Origin: Scleromatobacter sp964418745
GTDB lineage: Bacteria > Pseudomonadota > Gammaproteobacteria > Burkholderiales > Burkholderiaceae_C
Reading direction: 5' to 3'
Assembly: GCA_964418745.1 (NCBI GenBank)
Contig: CAYQMX010000029.1
Location: forward strand, 25,857-89,856
DNA: 64,000 nucleotides
Shown here: positions 41,686 through 51,219 of the stretch, piece after piece
Position numbering within the stretch: position 1 is the first letter of the stretch
How the letters are laid out: each line of letters starts with the position of its first letter
Notes under the pieces: generated by a model
Told to the model about the DNA's origin: nothing
The model's database searches: none
Seen by the model: only the letters and a program-made list of their open reading frames with translations
Made by a program: the position numbers and the translations under genes

Positions 41686-42326
41686 CCGGATTCGGCGCAG
41701 GCGCGCCGCAGGGCGGCCAGGCGGACCGGCTCGAACGAGCGGCGGTGCCAGGCGCAGGGGCCGTGCTCGTCGAGCGCGGCCAGGTGCGCCGCGGTGCCGT
41801 AGCCCTTGTGGGTGGCGAAGCCGTACTGCGGGTAGTGCAGCTCGTGCTCGACGCAGATGCGGTCGCGCGTGACCTTGGCCAGGATGGATGCCGCGGAGAT
41901 GGCGGCGACGCTGGCGTCGCCGCCGACGATCGCCTCGGCGCGGATGCGGATCTGGGGCAGCCGGTTGCCGTCGACCAGCACCTTGTGCGGCGGCAGGCGC
42001 AGGCCCTCGACCGCCCGCTTCATGGCCAGCATCGTGGCGTGCAGGATGTTGAGCTCGTCGATCTCGGCGACGCTGGCCTCGGCGACGCAGAACGCCAGCG
42101 CGTGGGCCCGGATCTCGTCGAACAGGCGCTCGCGCTTGAGCGGCGTCAGCAGCTTGGAGTCGTTGAGCCCCTTGATCCGCTTCATGTCGTCGAGGATCAC
42201 GGCGGCGGCCACGACCGGACCGGCCAGCGGGCCGCGGCCGGCTTCGTCGACGCCGGCCACGAGGCCGTCATTGCTGTCGAATCGCAAGGAGATCTGCTCA
42301 GGCTTTGACAACTTGCGCGATGGCAT
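41682..42326 (-). CDS. rnhB: Ribonuclease HII
   Basis: A 214-residue RNase HII that cuts RNA-DNA hybrids and removes single ribonucleotides. The catalytic D27 and E28 are in VAGVDEAGRGPLAGPV, the third acidic residue is in KVLVDGNRLP, and AAISAASILAKVTRD with HYPQYGFATHKGYGT complete the signature. The chosen start overlaps the lpxB 3' end by 29 nt. A TTG about 14 codons later would avoid this but lacks a ribosome site. Confidence 0.94.
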   Translation of the reverse strand: MPSRKLSKPEQISLRFDSNDGLVAGVDEAGRGPLAGPVVAAAVILDDMKRIKGLNDSKLLTPLKRERLFDEIRAHALAFCVAEASVAEIDELNILHATMLAMKRAVEGLRLPPHKVLVDGNRLPQIRIRAEAIVGGDASVAAISAASILAKVTRDRICVEHELHYPQYGFATHKGYGTAAHLAALDEHGPCAWHRRSFEPVRLAALRRACAESG

Positions 42327-43473
42327 CGGCGGACTCCCGCACCGTGTCGCGGCGCAGCAGGTGGTGTAGTTCGTTGAAACGCACGCGCACCTTCTCGCGG
42401 CGCGCCTCGTCGTCCAGCCACTCGATTGTCGCTCGCGCGAGCGCCTGCGGCGTGGCGGCCTCCTGCAGCAGTTCGGGCACCACGAAGTCGCGGCAGAGCA
42501 CGTTGGGCAGCCCTACCCACGGCTGCAGGCGCAGGCGCTTCATGCGCAGCGCGTTGAGCCAGCTCACGACGTAGGTGATGACCATCGGCCGCTTGAACAG
42601 CGCGGCCTCCAGCGTGGCGGTGCCGCTGGCGACGATCGCGACGTCGCAGGCGGCCAGCGCGTCGTGCGAGCGGCCGTCGAGCAGGTCCACCGGCACGCCC
42701 GGCGCATGGCGCAGCAACAGCGGCTCGACCAGCGCGCGCATGCCGGGGGCCACCGGCAGCACGAAGCGCACGCCCGGACGCTCGCGGTGCAGCGTCGCCG
42801 CCGCCGCGAGCACGCGCGGCGCGATCAGCCGGATCTCGGAGCGCCGGCTGCCCGGCAGCAGCGCCACCACCTGCGCCGTCTCGGGCAGGCCCAGGGCGAC
42901 GCGCGCCGCCGCACGATCGGGCTCCAGGGGGATCACCTGGGCCAGCGGATGGCCCACGTACGTGGCCTTGATGCCGTGCGCGCGCAGCAGCTCGGGCTCG
43001 AACGGGAACAGGCACAGCACGTGGTCGGCCGAGGCCGCCAGCGTGTGCACGCGGTCGCCGCGCCAGGCCCAGATCGACGGGCAGACGAAGTGCACGGTCT
43101 TGATGCCGGCCGCGCGCAGCCGCTTCTCGAGGCCGAAGTTGAAGTCGGGCGCGTCGACGCCCACGAAGACGTCGGGGCGCTCGGCGATCAGCCGGTCGCC
43201 CAGCGCATTGCGGATGCCCACCAGTTCGCGGTAGTTCAGCAGCACGTCGACATAGCCGAACAGCGACAGCTTGTCGGCCGGCCACCAGGCGTCGAAGCCG
43301 CGCGCCACCATCTTCGGACCGCCGATGCCGCCGGCGGCGAGCACCGGCCAGCGCGCCTTCAACCCGTCCAGCAGCAGGCTGGCCAGCAGGTCGCCCGAGG
43401 CCTCGCCGGCGACCATGCCCAGGCGCAGGGCTTGGGGGTCGGGCAGGATCGTGCGTGCAGGCTCGGGGCTCAT
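42298..43473 (-). CDS. lpxB: Lipid-A-disaccharide synthase
   Basis: A 391-residue GT-B glycosyltransferase that joins UDP-diacylglucosamine and lipid X at the inner membrane. The N-terminus MVAGEASGDLLASLL, then GIGGPKM, PDFNFGLEKRL, CPSIWAWRGDRV and the donor-site LLPGSRRSEI are all LpxB signatures. The late VASGTATLEAALFKRPMVI is also intact. It follows lpxA by 11 bp in the order lpxD-fabZ-lpxA-lpxB. Confidence 0.96.
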   Translation of the reverse strand: MSPEPARTILPDPQALRLGMVAGEASGDLLASLLLDGLKARWPVLAAGGIGGPKMVARGFDAWWPADKLSLFGYVDVLLNYRELVGIRNALGDRLIAERPDVFVGVDAPDFNFGLEKRLRAAGIKTVHFVCPSIWAWRGDRVHTLAASADHVLCLFPFEPELLRAHGIKATYVGHPLAQVIPLEPDRAAARVALGLPETAQVVALLPGSRRSEIRLIAPRVLAAAATLHRERPGVRFVLPVAPGMRALVEPLLLRHAPGVPVDLLDGRSHDALAACDVAIVASGTATLEAALFKRPMVITYVVSWLNALRMKRLRLQPWVGLPNVLCRDFVVPELLQEAATPQALARATIEWLDDEARREKVRVRFNELHHLLRRDTVRESADAIAQVVKA

Positions 43474-43484
43474 CGAGCGCGTGG

Positions 43485-44279
43485 TCAGCGGACCAGGCCC
43501 CGGGTGCCGGACGCGATGAAGTTCAGCATCGTGTCGATGTCGCCGTTGACGCGCGCGTCGTCGCCGCGCATGGCCTCGATCTCGGCCTTCGCGAGTTCCA
43601 GCGGCTGGCTCTTGCGGTACAGGGCCTTGTGCATGTTGCGGATGGCCGTGATTTGCTCGGCGGTGAAATCGCGGCGCTTGAGGCCCGTCATGTTGACGGT
43701 GCGCAACGCCATCGGGTTGCCCTCGGCGAGCATGAACGGCGGCACGTCCTGGCTGACGTGGGCCTGGAAGCCGATCATCGCGTGGGCGCCGATGTGCACG
43801 AACTGGTGCACCCCCGACAGCCCGCCGACGAACGCCCAGTCGCCAATGTGCACGTGGCCGGCCAGGGTCACGCCGTTGGCCAGCACGGTGCGGTCGCCCA
43901 CGCGCGAATCGTGCGCGACGTGCACGTAGGCCATGATCCAGTTGTCGCTGCCGATGCGGGTGACGCCCTCTTCCTTGTAGGTGCCGGTGTTGAGCGTGCA
44001 GAACTCGCGGATCGTGTTGCGGTCGCCGATGCGCAGTTCGGTCAGCTCGCCCTTGTGGCTCATGTCCTGCGGCATCGCGCCGATGGAGCCGAACTGGTAG
44101 AAGGTGTTGTCGCGGCCGATGGTGGTGCGGCCCTCGATCACGCAATGCGGGCCCACCTGCGTGCCGGCGCCGATGCGCACGTGCGGCCCGATGACGGCAT
44201 ACGCGCCGACGCTCACCGAGGAGTCGAGCTCGGCGGCCGGATCGACCAGCGCCGTCGGGTGGATGTTGGTCATGCCCAC
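43485..44279 (-). CDS. lpxA: UDP-N-acetylglucosamine acyltransferase
   Basis: A 264-residue left-handed beta-helix enzyme (E. coli 262), catalysing the first step of lipid A synthesis. Hexapeptide repeats fill residues 1-185 (IHPTALVDPAAELD, SVGAYAVIGPHVRIGAGT). The catalytic His is in SGVHQFVHIGAHAMIGF-type sequence near residue 125, and the C-terminal helices contain LKRRDFTAEQITAIRNMHK. It is 13 bp from fabZ. Confidence 0.96.
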   Translation of the reverse strand: MGMTNIHPTALVDPAAELDSSVSVGAYAVIGPHVRIGAGTQVGPHCVIEGRTTIGRDNTFYQFGSIGAMPQDMSHKGELTELRIGDRNTIREFCTLNTGTYKEEGVTRIGSDNWIMAYVHVAHDSRVGDRTVLANGVTLAGHVHIGDWAFVGGLSGVHQFVHIGAHAMIGFQAHVSQDVPPFMLAEGNPMALRTVNMTGLKRRDFTAEQITAIRNMHKALYRKSQPLELAKAEIEAMRGDDARVNGDIDTMLNFIASGTRGLVR

Positions 44280-44292
44280 TGCCCGCCAGGCC

Positions 44293-44739
44293 TCAGGGCG
44301 CGACGTCGCGCACGGTGCACATCAGCGTGGCTTCCACCGCCAGCTCGTCGCCCACCGTGGCGCGCACCGAGTACTTGTAGATGCCCGACTTCTTGCGCTC
44401 GATGCGCGACTCGAGGATGAGCTGGTCGCCCGGCTCGACCACGCGCTTGAAGCGCGCGCCGTCGATGCCCACGAAGTAGTACAGCCGCTCGCCGTTGGAC
44501 TCCTCGCCTTCGGACGAGAACGACAGCAGCGCCGAGGCCTGCGCCAGCGCCTCCAGCATCAGCACGCCGGGCATCACCGGGCGGTTGGGGAAGTGGCCCT
44601 GGAAGAACGGCTCGTTGATGGTGACGTTCTTCAGCGCCTTGATGCGCACGTCCTTCTCGAACTCGACGACGCGGTCGACGAGCAGGAACGGATAGCGGTG
44701 CGGCAGCTTCTTGATGATCTGGTGGATGTCCATCAGCAT
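44293..44739 (-). CDS. fabZ: (3R)-hydroxyacyl-ACP dehydratase FabZ
   Basis: A 148-residue hot-dog-fold dehydratase of fatty-acid elongation. The catalytic H49 is in FFQGHFPNRPVMPGVL and E63 in MLEALAQ. The start at 44739 (MLMDIHQIIKKL) lies 7 bp after the lpxD stop; a start at 44733 (MDIHQ) is equally possible. The longer open frame overlapping lpxD was not used because family homology begins here. Its place in the lpx cluster balances hydroxyacyl-ACP use between lipid A and phospholipid. Confidence 0.95.
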   Translation of the reverse strand: MLMDIHQIIKKLPHRYPFLLVDRVVEFEKDVRIKALKNVTINEPFFQGHFPNRPVMPGVLMLEALAQASALLSFSSEGEESNGERLYYFVGIDGARFKRVVEPGDQLILESRIERKKSGIYKYSVRATVGDELAVEATLMCTVRDVAP

Positions 44740-44746
44740 GGGAGTC

Positions 44747-45781
44747 TCAGTCTTTCTTTTGGGCCTTCTCCAGGGCTCTGACGCGCTCCCGGAGGGCATA
44801 CAGGTTGCGCAGCGTGACTGCGTTCTTTTCCCAGCTGGCGTGCTCGTCGATCGGGAAGATGGCGGTGTAGACGCCCTTCTTGCGCAACGAGTGCATCACC
44901 ATCGTGGAGGCCGACACCGTGACGCCGTCGGCGATCTCGATGTGGCCCTGGATCATCGCCGCTCCGCCGATCATCACGTTGCGGCCGACCCGCGTGCTGC
45001 CGGCGATGCCCACGCACGCCGCCATCACCGTGTGGGCGCCGATGTGGCAGTTGTGGCCGATCTGGATCTGGTTGTCCAGCTTGACCCCGTCTTCCAGCAC
45101 GGTGTCGTCGAGGGCGCCGCGGTCCACGCAGGTGTTGGCGCCGATGTCGACGTCGTTGCCGATGCGCACGCCGCCCAGTTGCTCGATGCGTTCCCAGCGG
45201 CCCTGCGTCGGCGCGATGCCGAAGCCGTCCCCGCCGATGATCGCGCCGCTCTGGAACACGCAGCGTTCGCCCACGCTGCAGCCCGCGGCGACGGTCACGC
45301 GCGGGTGCAGCAGGCTGTCGGCGCCGATGCGCGAGCCCGCGCCGACGACGCAGTGGGCGCCCAGTTGCACGCGCTCGCCGATGACGGCGCCCGACTCGAT
45401 CACCACCATCGGTCCGACGACCGCGCTGGCCGCGACGCTGGCGTCGGCGGCGACGACCGCGGACGGGTGCACGCCGGCGGCCGGCGCCGGACGCAGCCGC
45501 CGGGCCCACCACTGGGTCAGGCGGGCGAAATACAGGTAGGGATCGTCGGTGACCACCAGCGGGCGGTCGGCGGGCGCGGCGGGCACCAGCGCGGGCGCGA
45601 GCACGATCGCGCCGGCCGCGCTGGCTTCCAGCAGGCTGCGCAGCCGGGACTGCGCGATGAACGTGATCGCGTCGGCGCCGGCCGACTCCAGCGGGCCGAT
45701 GCGCCCGATCAGGCGGTCGCCGTCGCCTCGCAGTTCTCCGCCCAGCGCCGCAACGATCTCACCCAGGCGAACTGAGTTCAT
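44747..45781 (-). CDS. lpxD: UDP-3-O-(3-hydroxyacyl)glucosamine N-acyltransferase
   Basis: A 344-residue LpxD for the third step of lipid A synthesis. The N-terminal uridine-binding domain (residues 1-105) contains ITFIAQSRLRSLL and VTDDPYLYFARLTQW. A beta-helix of hexapeptide repeats follows (VHPSAVVAADASVAASAVVG). The catalytic-His region is KLDNQIQIGHNCHIGAHTVM, and a C-terminal helix ends the protein. It follows skp by 19 bp. Confidence 0.95.
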   Translation of the reverse strand: MNSVRLGEIVAALGGELRGDGDRLIGRIGPLESAGADAITFIAQSRLRSLLEASAAGAIVLAPALVPAAPADRPLVVTDDPYLYFARLTQWWARRLRPAPAAGVHPSAVVAADASVAASAVVGPMVVIESGAVIGERVQLGAHCVVGAGSRIGADSLLHPRVTVAAGCSVGERCVFQSGAIIGGDGFGIAPTQGRWERIEQLGGVRIGNDVDIGANTCVDRGALDDTVLEDGVKLDNQIQIGHNCHIGAHTVMAACVGIAGSTRVGRNVMIGGAAMIQGHIEIADGVTVSASTMVMHSLRKKGVYTAIFPIDEHASWEKNAVTLRNLYALRERVRALEKAQKKD

Positions 45782-45800
45782 GTCGCGGGGCCCGGACGGT

Positions 45801-46322
45801 CTACTTGGCGGAATTGAGCGCGTCGATGACCTTCTTGGTCAGGTCGACACGGCCGCTGAAATAGATGACCAGCTGGTCCTGCAGGATGATGTCGTAGTGC
45901 TCGGCGTCGCCGATCGCCTTGATCGCGCGATTGGCGCGCTCGGCCACGCTCGACAGTTCCTCGTTCTTGCGCTGGGTGAGGTCTTCCTGGAACTCGCGGT
46001 GCTTGCGCTGCAGGTCGCGGTCGAGCTCGACGAGCTCGCGTTGGCGGCGCGTCTTCTCGGCTTCCGACAGCGTCGGCGAGTCGCGATCCAGCTTCTCGGC
46101 CTGGGCGCGCAGCGACGCGTTCTGGTCGTTGAGGTCCTTCTCGCGCTTGCCGAACTCGGCTTCCAGCTTCGCCTGGGCGCGCTTGGCCGGCTCGGCCTCG
46201 CGCAGCACGCGCTCGCTGTTCACGTAGCCGATCTTCAATTCTTGGGCCTGGGCCGAGACCGCGATCGACGAGACACAGGCCAGCATCAGGGCGAAAATCA
46301 ATTTCATGGAACGGGCTTTCAT
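45801..46322 (-). CDS. skp: OmpH/Skp-family periplasmic chaperone
   Basis: A 173-residue precursor. The signal peptide is MKARSMKLIFALMLACVSS followed by IAVSAQA, cleaved near residue 25. The mature part is mostly coiled coil (residues about 45-125, charged Glu/Arg/Lys/Gln) with the Skp C-terminal YFSGRVDLTKKVIDALN. Skp holds unfolded outer-membrane proteins for BamA. ATG at 46322 overlaps the bamA stop (TGATG); the Met at 46307 is an alternative with a shorter leader. Confidence 0.92.
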   Translation of the reverse strand: MKARSMKLIFALMLACVSSIAVSAQAQELKIGYVNSERVLREAEPAKRAQAKLEAEFGKREKDLNDQNASLRAQAEKLDRDSPTLSEAEKTRRQRELVELDRDLQRKHREFQEDLTQRKNEELSSVAERANRAIKAIGDAEHYDIILQDQLVIYFSGRVDLTKKVIDALNSAK

Positions 46323-48628
46323 CAAAACGCGGTACCGACTTGGAACTGGAACCGTTGAATTCTATCGGTCTTCTCGTACTTCACCGGCAGGCCGTAGCTC
46401 AGCTTGAACGGGCCCACCGGGGAGGTCCAGCTCAGGCCCAGGCCGGCCGAGACGCGCAGCGATCCAAGGGCGATGTGGTGCGTGTCGGTCCAGACGTTGC
46501 CGGCGTCGACGAACGCGAACATGCGCAGGCTCTTGTCCTTGTCGGCGCCCGGCACCGGGATGTAGAGCTCGTTGTTGATGTTCATCTTCTTCGAGCCCCC
46601 GATGAAGGCGCCGGTCACGTCGACCGTGCCCTGGCCCAGCGAGCCCTGCTCGAACACGCGCACGGAGCCCAGGCCGCCGCCGTAGAAGTTCTTGAACACC
46701 GGGTATTCCTTGCCGTTCAGGCCGGTGCCGTAGCCCACTTCGCCGTTGACGCCCAGCGAGAAGTGGTTGCCCAGGTCGAGGTACTGCGTCACCTGGGCGT
46801 TCAGGCGCGCGTACTGCACGTCGCCGAACAGCGAGAAGTCGGTGTTGATGCGCGCGTAGCGACCCGACGTCGGCGAGACGCCGCTGTCGCGCTCGTCGCG
46901 CGCCCAGCCCGCCGTGATCGGGAAGGAGTTGGCGTAGGAGCCGAACTCGCCCACGAAGCGGTAATAGCTGTTGGGCACACCCTCGAGCGAGCCGATGTGC
47001 GTCTGCTCGGCGCCGATGCCCACGAACACCGTGTCGAACTCGGAGTACGGCAGGCCGAAGCGGATGTCGGCGCCCGGCGTCGCCACCGCGTAGGCGTTGC
47101 CCGAGCTGTTGAGCGGGCGCGACGTGCGGTAGTAGATGTCGAACGTGCGCGAGATGCCGTCGTCCGTGAAGTACGGGTTGGTCTCGCTGATCGACAGGTT
47201 CTTGTTGGTGTGGGCCGTGCTCACGTCGAGCGCGATGTAGTTGCCCGAGCCGAACACGTTCTCCTTCTTGATCGAGCCCGTCAGCGAGATCTTGTCGGCC
47301 TGCGAATAGCCGGCCGCCAGCGTCAGGTTGCCGGTGGGCTTCTCGACGACGGTGACGGTCAGGTCGACCTGGTCGGGCGCGCCGGGCACGTCGTTGGTGT
47401 CGACATCGACGCTGCTGAAGAAGCCCAGGCGGTCGACGCGGTCACGCGACAGCTTGATCTTGGAGCCGTCGTACCACGCCGACTCGAACTGGCGGAACTC
47501 GCGGCGGATCACTTCGTCGCGCGTGATGGTGTTGCCCGACAGGTTGACGCGGCGCACGTAGGCGCGGCGACCCGGGTCGGCCGCCAGCACGACGACGACC
47601 TGGCCGGTCTTGCGGTCGATCTCGGGGTGCGGCTCGACGTGCGCGAACGCGTAGCCGTAGGTGCCGAACAGGTCGGTGAACGCGCGCGTGGTGGCGGTGA
47701 CGTCGTCGCCGTGGTATTCGGCGCCGGGCTTGAGCTGCACCAGGTTCTTGAACTGCGCGTCGCGGCCGAGGTAGTTGCCCTCCAGGCGCACGGCCGTCAC
47801 CACGTAGGGCTGGCCCTCGGTGACGGTGATGGAGACGGTGATCGTCTGCTTGTCCGGCGAGATCGTGACCTGGGTCGACGTGATGTCGAACTCGAGGTAG
47901 CCCTTGTTCAGGTAGAACGCGCGCAGCTTCTCGAGGTCGGCGTTGAGCTTGGTGCGCGAGTAGCGGTCGGACTTCGTGTACCAGGTGAGCCAGCCGCCGG
48001 TGGTCAGGTCCATCTGGTCGATCAGCTTGGACTCGGAAAACGCCTTGGCGCCGATGATGTGGATGTCGCGGATGTGCGCGACGTCGCCTTCGGAGACCTT
48101 GAACGTGACGTTGACGCGGTTGCGTTCCAGCGGCGTGACCGTGGTGACGACCTCGGCCGCGTACAGGCTGTGGCCCAGGTACTGGCGCTTGATCTCCTGC
48201 TCGGCGCGGTCGACGATGGCCTTGTCGAAAGGCAGGCCCTCGCCGATGCCGGCGTCCTTCAGGGCCTTGACCAGCGTGTCCTTGTCGAACTCCTTGGTGC
48301 CCAGGAAGTTCACCGAGGCGATGGTGGCGCGTTCGTCGACGATGACCACGACCACGTCGCCTTCGACGTCAATGCGCACGTCCTTGAACAGGCCCGTGGC
48401 GAACAGCGCGCGCAGCGCAGCCGCGGCCTTCTCGTCGCTGTAGCCGTCGCCGACCCGGAACGGCAGCACCGAGAACACGCTGCCCGGGTCCGTGCGTTGC
48501 AGGCCTTCGACGCGGATGTCGCGGATCTGGAAAGGTTCGATCGCCTGTGCTGCCAGGGGCAGCACAGCGCCCGCGAAGATCACGCAGGCAGCAACAGGGC
48601 GCATCAGGCTCGGGAAGAGTGAAGACAT
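46322..48628 (-). CDS. bamA: Outer-membrane protein assembly factor BamA
   Basis: A 768-residue Omp85 protein that folds beta-barrels into the outer membrane. The signal peptide (about residues 1-29) ends in VLPLAAQA. Five POTRA domains span about 30-430 (FQIRDIRVEGLQRTDPGSVF opens POTRA1). The barrel contains the family motif VRGF-like region as GGLGSVRVFEQGSLG (VRVF in place of VRGF/Y) and ends in FQFQVGTAF with the terminal aromatic beta-signal. The chaperone skp follows immediately. Confidence 0.95.
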   Translation of the reverse strand: MSSLFPSLMRPVAACVIFAGAVLPLAAQAIEPFQIRDIRVEGLQRTDPGSVFSVLPFRVGDGYSDEKAAAALRALFATGLFKDVRIDVEGDVVVVIVDERATIASVNFLGTKEFDKDTLVKALKDAGIGEGLPFDKAIVDRAEQEIKRQYLGHSLYAAEVVTTVTPLERNRVNVTFKVSEGDVAHIRDIHIIGAKAFSESKLIDQMDLTTGGWLTWYTKSDRYSRTKLNADLEKLRAFYLNKGYLEFDITSTQVTISPDKQTITVSITVTEGQPYVVTAVRLEGNYLGRDAQFKNLVQLKPGAEYHGDDVTATTRAFTDLFGTYGYAFAHVEPHPEIDRKTGQVVVVLAADPGRRAYVRRVNLSGNTITRDEVIRREFRQFESAWYDGSKIKLSRDRVDRLGFFSSVDVDTNDVPGAPDQVDLTVTVVEKPTGNLTLAAGYSQADKISLTGSIKKENVFGSGNYIALDVSTAHTNKNLSISETNPYFTDDGISRTFDIYYRTSRPLNSSGNAYAVATPGADIRFGLPYSEFDTVFVGIGAEQTHIGSLEGVPNSYYRFVGEFGSYANSFPITAGWARDERDSGVSPTSGRYARINTDFSLFGDVQYARLNAQVTQYLDLGNHFSLGVNGEVGYGTGLNGKEYPVFKNFYGGGLGSVRVFEQGSLGQGTVDVTGAFIGGSKKMNINNELYIPVPGADKDKSLRMFAFVDAGNVWTDTHHIALGSLRVSAGLGLSWTSPVGPFKLSYGLPVKYEKTDRIQRFQFQVGTAF

Positions 48629-48635
48629 CAGGTGT

Positions 48636-50003
48636 TTATTGCGGGCCCAGGAAGCGGGCCACGTCGTTGGAAAGGGCGAGAGTCATCAGCAGCAGGAGTA
48701 TCAGAGCCCCGCCGCGCTGCAGCCAGATTTGCCACAGTTCGGAGACCGGGCGACCGGTCGCACCCTCGAACAGATAATACAGCAGCATCCCCCCATCGAG
48801 CATGGGGATGGGCAGCAGGTTGAGCACGCCCAGCGCGAGGCTGACCATGGCCAGGAAGCTCACGAATTGCGTGAATCCCTGCTGAGCGGAAGCGCTCGCC
48901 GCGACCGCGATCGTGCCCGGTCCGCCGATGGCCTTCGTGGACGCGCGGCCGGTCAGCATGAGGCCGAACATGCGCAGCGACGACCTCGCCTCGCGCCAGG
49001 ACTGTGCCGCGCCGAGGGCCAGGGCCTCGAGCGGCGCCGCGCGCACCACCTCGTGCGGGAACGCGATGCCGGCGCGCGCCACCGGCACGCCGTCCGAGGC
49101 ATCCATGCGGGCCGTGACCGCGATCGTCAGCACCTGGCCGGCGCGCTCCACGTCCCACCGCATGGGCCGCGGCGTGCCGCCGTCGCCGCTGGCCTGGATC
49201 GCGGCGCGCAGCGCTGCCGCGTTGTCCACGGCCACGCCGTCGACGCGCAGCACCAGGTCGCCGGCCCGCAGGCCGGCCGCCGCGGCCGCACCGCCCGGCA
49301 CGACGTCGCCGACCTGTGCCAATAGGCCCAGTCCGAGTTCCTTCGCACCGGGCTTGGGCGCGCTGAACGGGTCGATGGTGTCGACGGCCGCCGTCAGCGT
49401 GCGGGCGACCGTGCCGCCGTCGCGCGTGACGCGCAGCTGCAGCGGCTCGCGCTCGAGCAGCGCGCCCTTGATCGCGCGCGACACGTCCTCGGCCGAGCGC
49501 GCCGGCTGGAAGTCCGAGTCGGCGACGTCGGCGCCCTGCGCCGTGGCCACGATGCGGTCGCCGGCCTGCAGGCCGGCGTCGGCCATCACGCTGCCGGCGG
49601 CCGGCTTGCCCACGATGGGCAGCGGCAGGTCCTGGCCGTACCACTGCACGAAGCCGTAGAGCAGCACCGCCAGCGCCAGGTTGGCCGCCGGGCCCGCAGC
49701 CACGACCAGCGCGCGCTGGTACAGCGGGCGCCGGTTGAACGCGCGCGGCAGGTCGGCCGCGGGCACGTCGCCCTCGCGCTCGTCGAGCATCTTCACGTAG
49801 CCGCCCAGCGGGATCATGCTCAGCGCGAATTCGGTGCGATCGGCGCCGACGTTGCGGCGCAGCAGCACGCGTCCGAAGCCGACCGAGAAGCGCAGCACCT
49901 TGACCCCGCACGCGCGCGCCACCCGGTAGTGGCCGTACTCGTGGATCGGGATCAGGATCGCCAGCGTGATCAGGAACCAGAAGACCTGCTGCAGGTGGAT
50001 CAT
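48636..50003 (-). CDS. rseP: Site-2 protease RseP
   Basis: A 455-residue inner-membrane zinc metalloprotease that cuts the anti-sigma factor RseA after DegS and also clears signal peptides. The HExxH motif is H21-H25 in IPIHEYGHYRVARACGVKV. Two PDZ domains lie in the periplasmic part (around 120-300). The third zinc ligand is in NLLPIPMLDGGMLLYYL. Hydrophobic segments are at both ends. ATG overlaps the dxr stop (ATGA), and bamA starts 7 bp after its stop. Confidence 0.95.
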   Translation of the reverse strand: MIHLQQVFWFLITLAILIPIHEYGHYRVARACGVKVLRFSVGFGRVLLRRNVGADRTEFALSMIPLGGYVKMLDEREGDVPAADLPRAFNRRPLYQRALVVAAGPAANLALAVLLYGFVQWYGQDLPLPIVGKPAAGSVMADAGLQAGDRIVATAQGADVADSDFQPARSAEDVSRAIKGALLEREPLQLRVTRDGGTVARTLTAAVDTIDPFSAPKPGAKELGLGLLAQVGDVVPGGAAAAAGLRAGDLVLRVDGVAVDNAAALRAAIQASGDGGTPRPMRWDVERAGQVLTIAVTARMDASDGVPVARAGIAFPHEVVRAAPLEALALGAAQSWREARSSLRMFGLMLTGRASTKAIGGPGTIAVAASASAQQGFTQFVSFLAMVSLALGVLNLLPIPMLDGGMLLYYLFEGATGRPVSELWQIWLQRGGALILLLLMTLALSNDVARFLGPQ

Positions 50004-51208
50004 CGGACGCCCTTGTCCAGTGCCTTCGCGTGCGCGCGGGCCGCGTCGCGGGCGCGCGCGTCGAGCGCGATCAAGGCGTCGATGGAACGCGCGTCGCTGG
50101 CCGCGGGCAGCACGCGCTCGAGCGCCTGCGCGTTCACGCGATGGATGTCGTCGAAGCGCAGCCGACCGGCCAGGAAGGCCTCGACGGCGACCTCGTTGGC
50201 GGCGTTGAGCACGGCCGTCGAGCCTGGCGCGGCGCGCAGCGCGGCCCACGACAGGTGGAGGCCGGGAAAACGCACGGCGTCGGCCTGCTCGAAGGTGAGC
50301 GTGGCCATTGTCGTGAAGTCGAGCGCCGCGCAGCCCGAGGTCATGCGCGCGGGCCACGACATGCCGAAGGCGATCGGCCCCTTCATGTCGGGCGTGCCCA
50401 GTTGGGCGAGCACCGCGCCGTCACGCGCGACCACCATCGAGTGGATGATGCTCTGCGGATGGATGACCACCTTGATGCGCTCGGGCGCGAGGTCGAACAG
50501 CCAGCGCGCCTCGATCACCTCGAGCGCCTTGTTCATCATCGTGGCCGAGTCGACCGAGATCTTGCGGCCCATCACCCAGTTCGGATGCGCGCAGGCCTGG
50601 TCGGGCGTGACGCTGGCCAGCGTGGCCGGGTCGCGGGTGCGGAACGGCCCGCCCGAGGCGGTCAGCACGATGTGGTCGACCGCGGCATCCCACGCCGCCG
50701 GGTCGGCGGGCAGGCACTGGAAGATCGCCGAGTGCTCGCTGTCGATCGGGATCAGCGTGGCGCCGCCGGCGCGCACGGCGTCGACGAACAGCTGCCCGCC
50801 CACCACCAGCGCCTCCTTGTTGGCCAGCAGCAGCCGCTTGCCGGCGCGCGCCGCTGCCAGGCAGGCCGGCAGGCCGGCCGCGCCGACGATGGCGGCCATC
50901 ACCTGGTCGACGTCCGGGTGCGCGGCCAGTTCCTCCAGCGCCCGGGCACCGGCGAGCACCTCGGTGGCGATGCCGGCCGACCGGACGCGGGCGCGCAGGT
51001 CGTTGGCGGCCGCGACATCGGGCACGGCCGCGAAGCGCGGGCGCCAGCGCACGATTTGCGCGAACAGGTCGTCGATGCGGCGCTGGCCGGTGAGCGCGAA
51101 CACCTCGAACGCGTCGGGGTGCAGCGCGATCACGTCCAGCGTGCTGGTGCCGATCGAGCCGGTGGAGCCGAGGATGCAGACGCGTTGGCGTGTCGACGAG
51201 GAAGTCAT
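50000..51208 (-). CDS. dxr: 1-deoxy-D-xylulose 5-phosphate reductoisomerase
   Basis: A 402-residue enzyme making 2-C-methyl-D-erythritol 4-phosphate, the committed step of the non-mevalonate isoprenoid pathway. The NADPH site is ILGSTGSIGTSTLDVI at residues about 12-27. The metal and substrate site includes LLANKEALVVGG, PIDSEHSAIFQ and TASGGPFR, with ISVDSATMMNKALEVIEA. Isoprenoid feeds UppS, encoded two genes upstream in the same block. Its ATG lies 11 bp after the cdsA stop. Confidence 0.96.
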   Translation of the reverse strand: MTSSSTRQRVCILGSTGSIGTSTLDVIALHPDAFEVFALTGQRRIDDLFAQIVRWRPRFAAVPDVAAANDLRARVRSAGIATEVLAGARALEELAAHPDVDQVMAAIVGAAGLPACLAAARAGKRLLLANKEALVVGGQLFVDAVRAGGATLIPIDSEHSAIFQCLPADPAAWDAAVDHIVLTASGGPFRTRDPATLASVTPDQACAHPNWVMGRKISVDSATMMNKALEVIEARWLFDLAPERIKVVIHPQSIIHSMVVARDGAVLAQLGTPDMKGPIAFGMSWPARMTSGCAALDFTTMATLTFEQADAVRFPGLHLSWAALRAAPGSTAVLNAANEVAVEAFLAGRLRFDDIHRVNAQALERVLPAASDARSIDALIALDARARDAARAHAKALDKGVR

Positions 51209-51219
51209 GGCCGTCCCGC

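Noticed and set aside
42298..42326. Frameshift or misassembly at the rnhB/lpxB overlap
   Set aside because: Both proteins are full length with intact termini; a 29-nt overlap is tolerable, or rnhB starts a little later.
46323..46325. TTG start for skp
   Set aside because: The ATG at 46322-46320 overlaps the bamA stop and gives a normal signal peptide; TTG adds one residue without a ribosome site.
46340..48622. 760-codon plus-strand frame
   Set aside because: It is antisense to bamA, with His/Asp/Val-rich low complexity typical of mirrored GC-rich genes.
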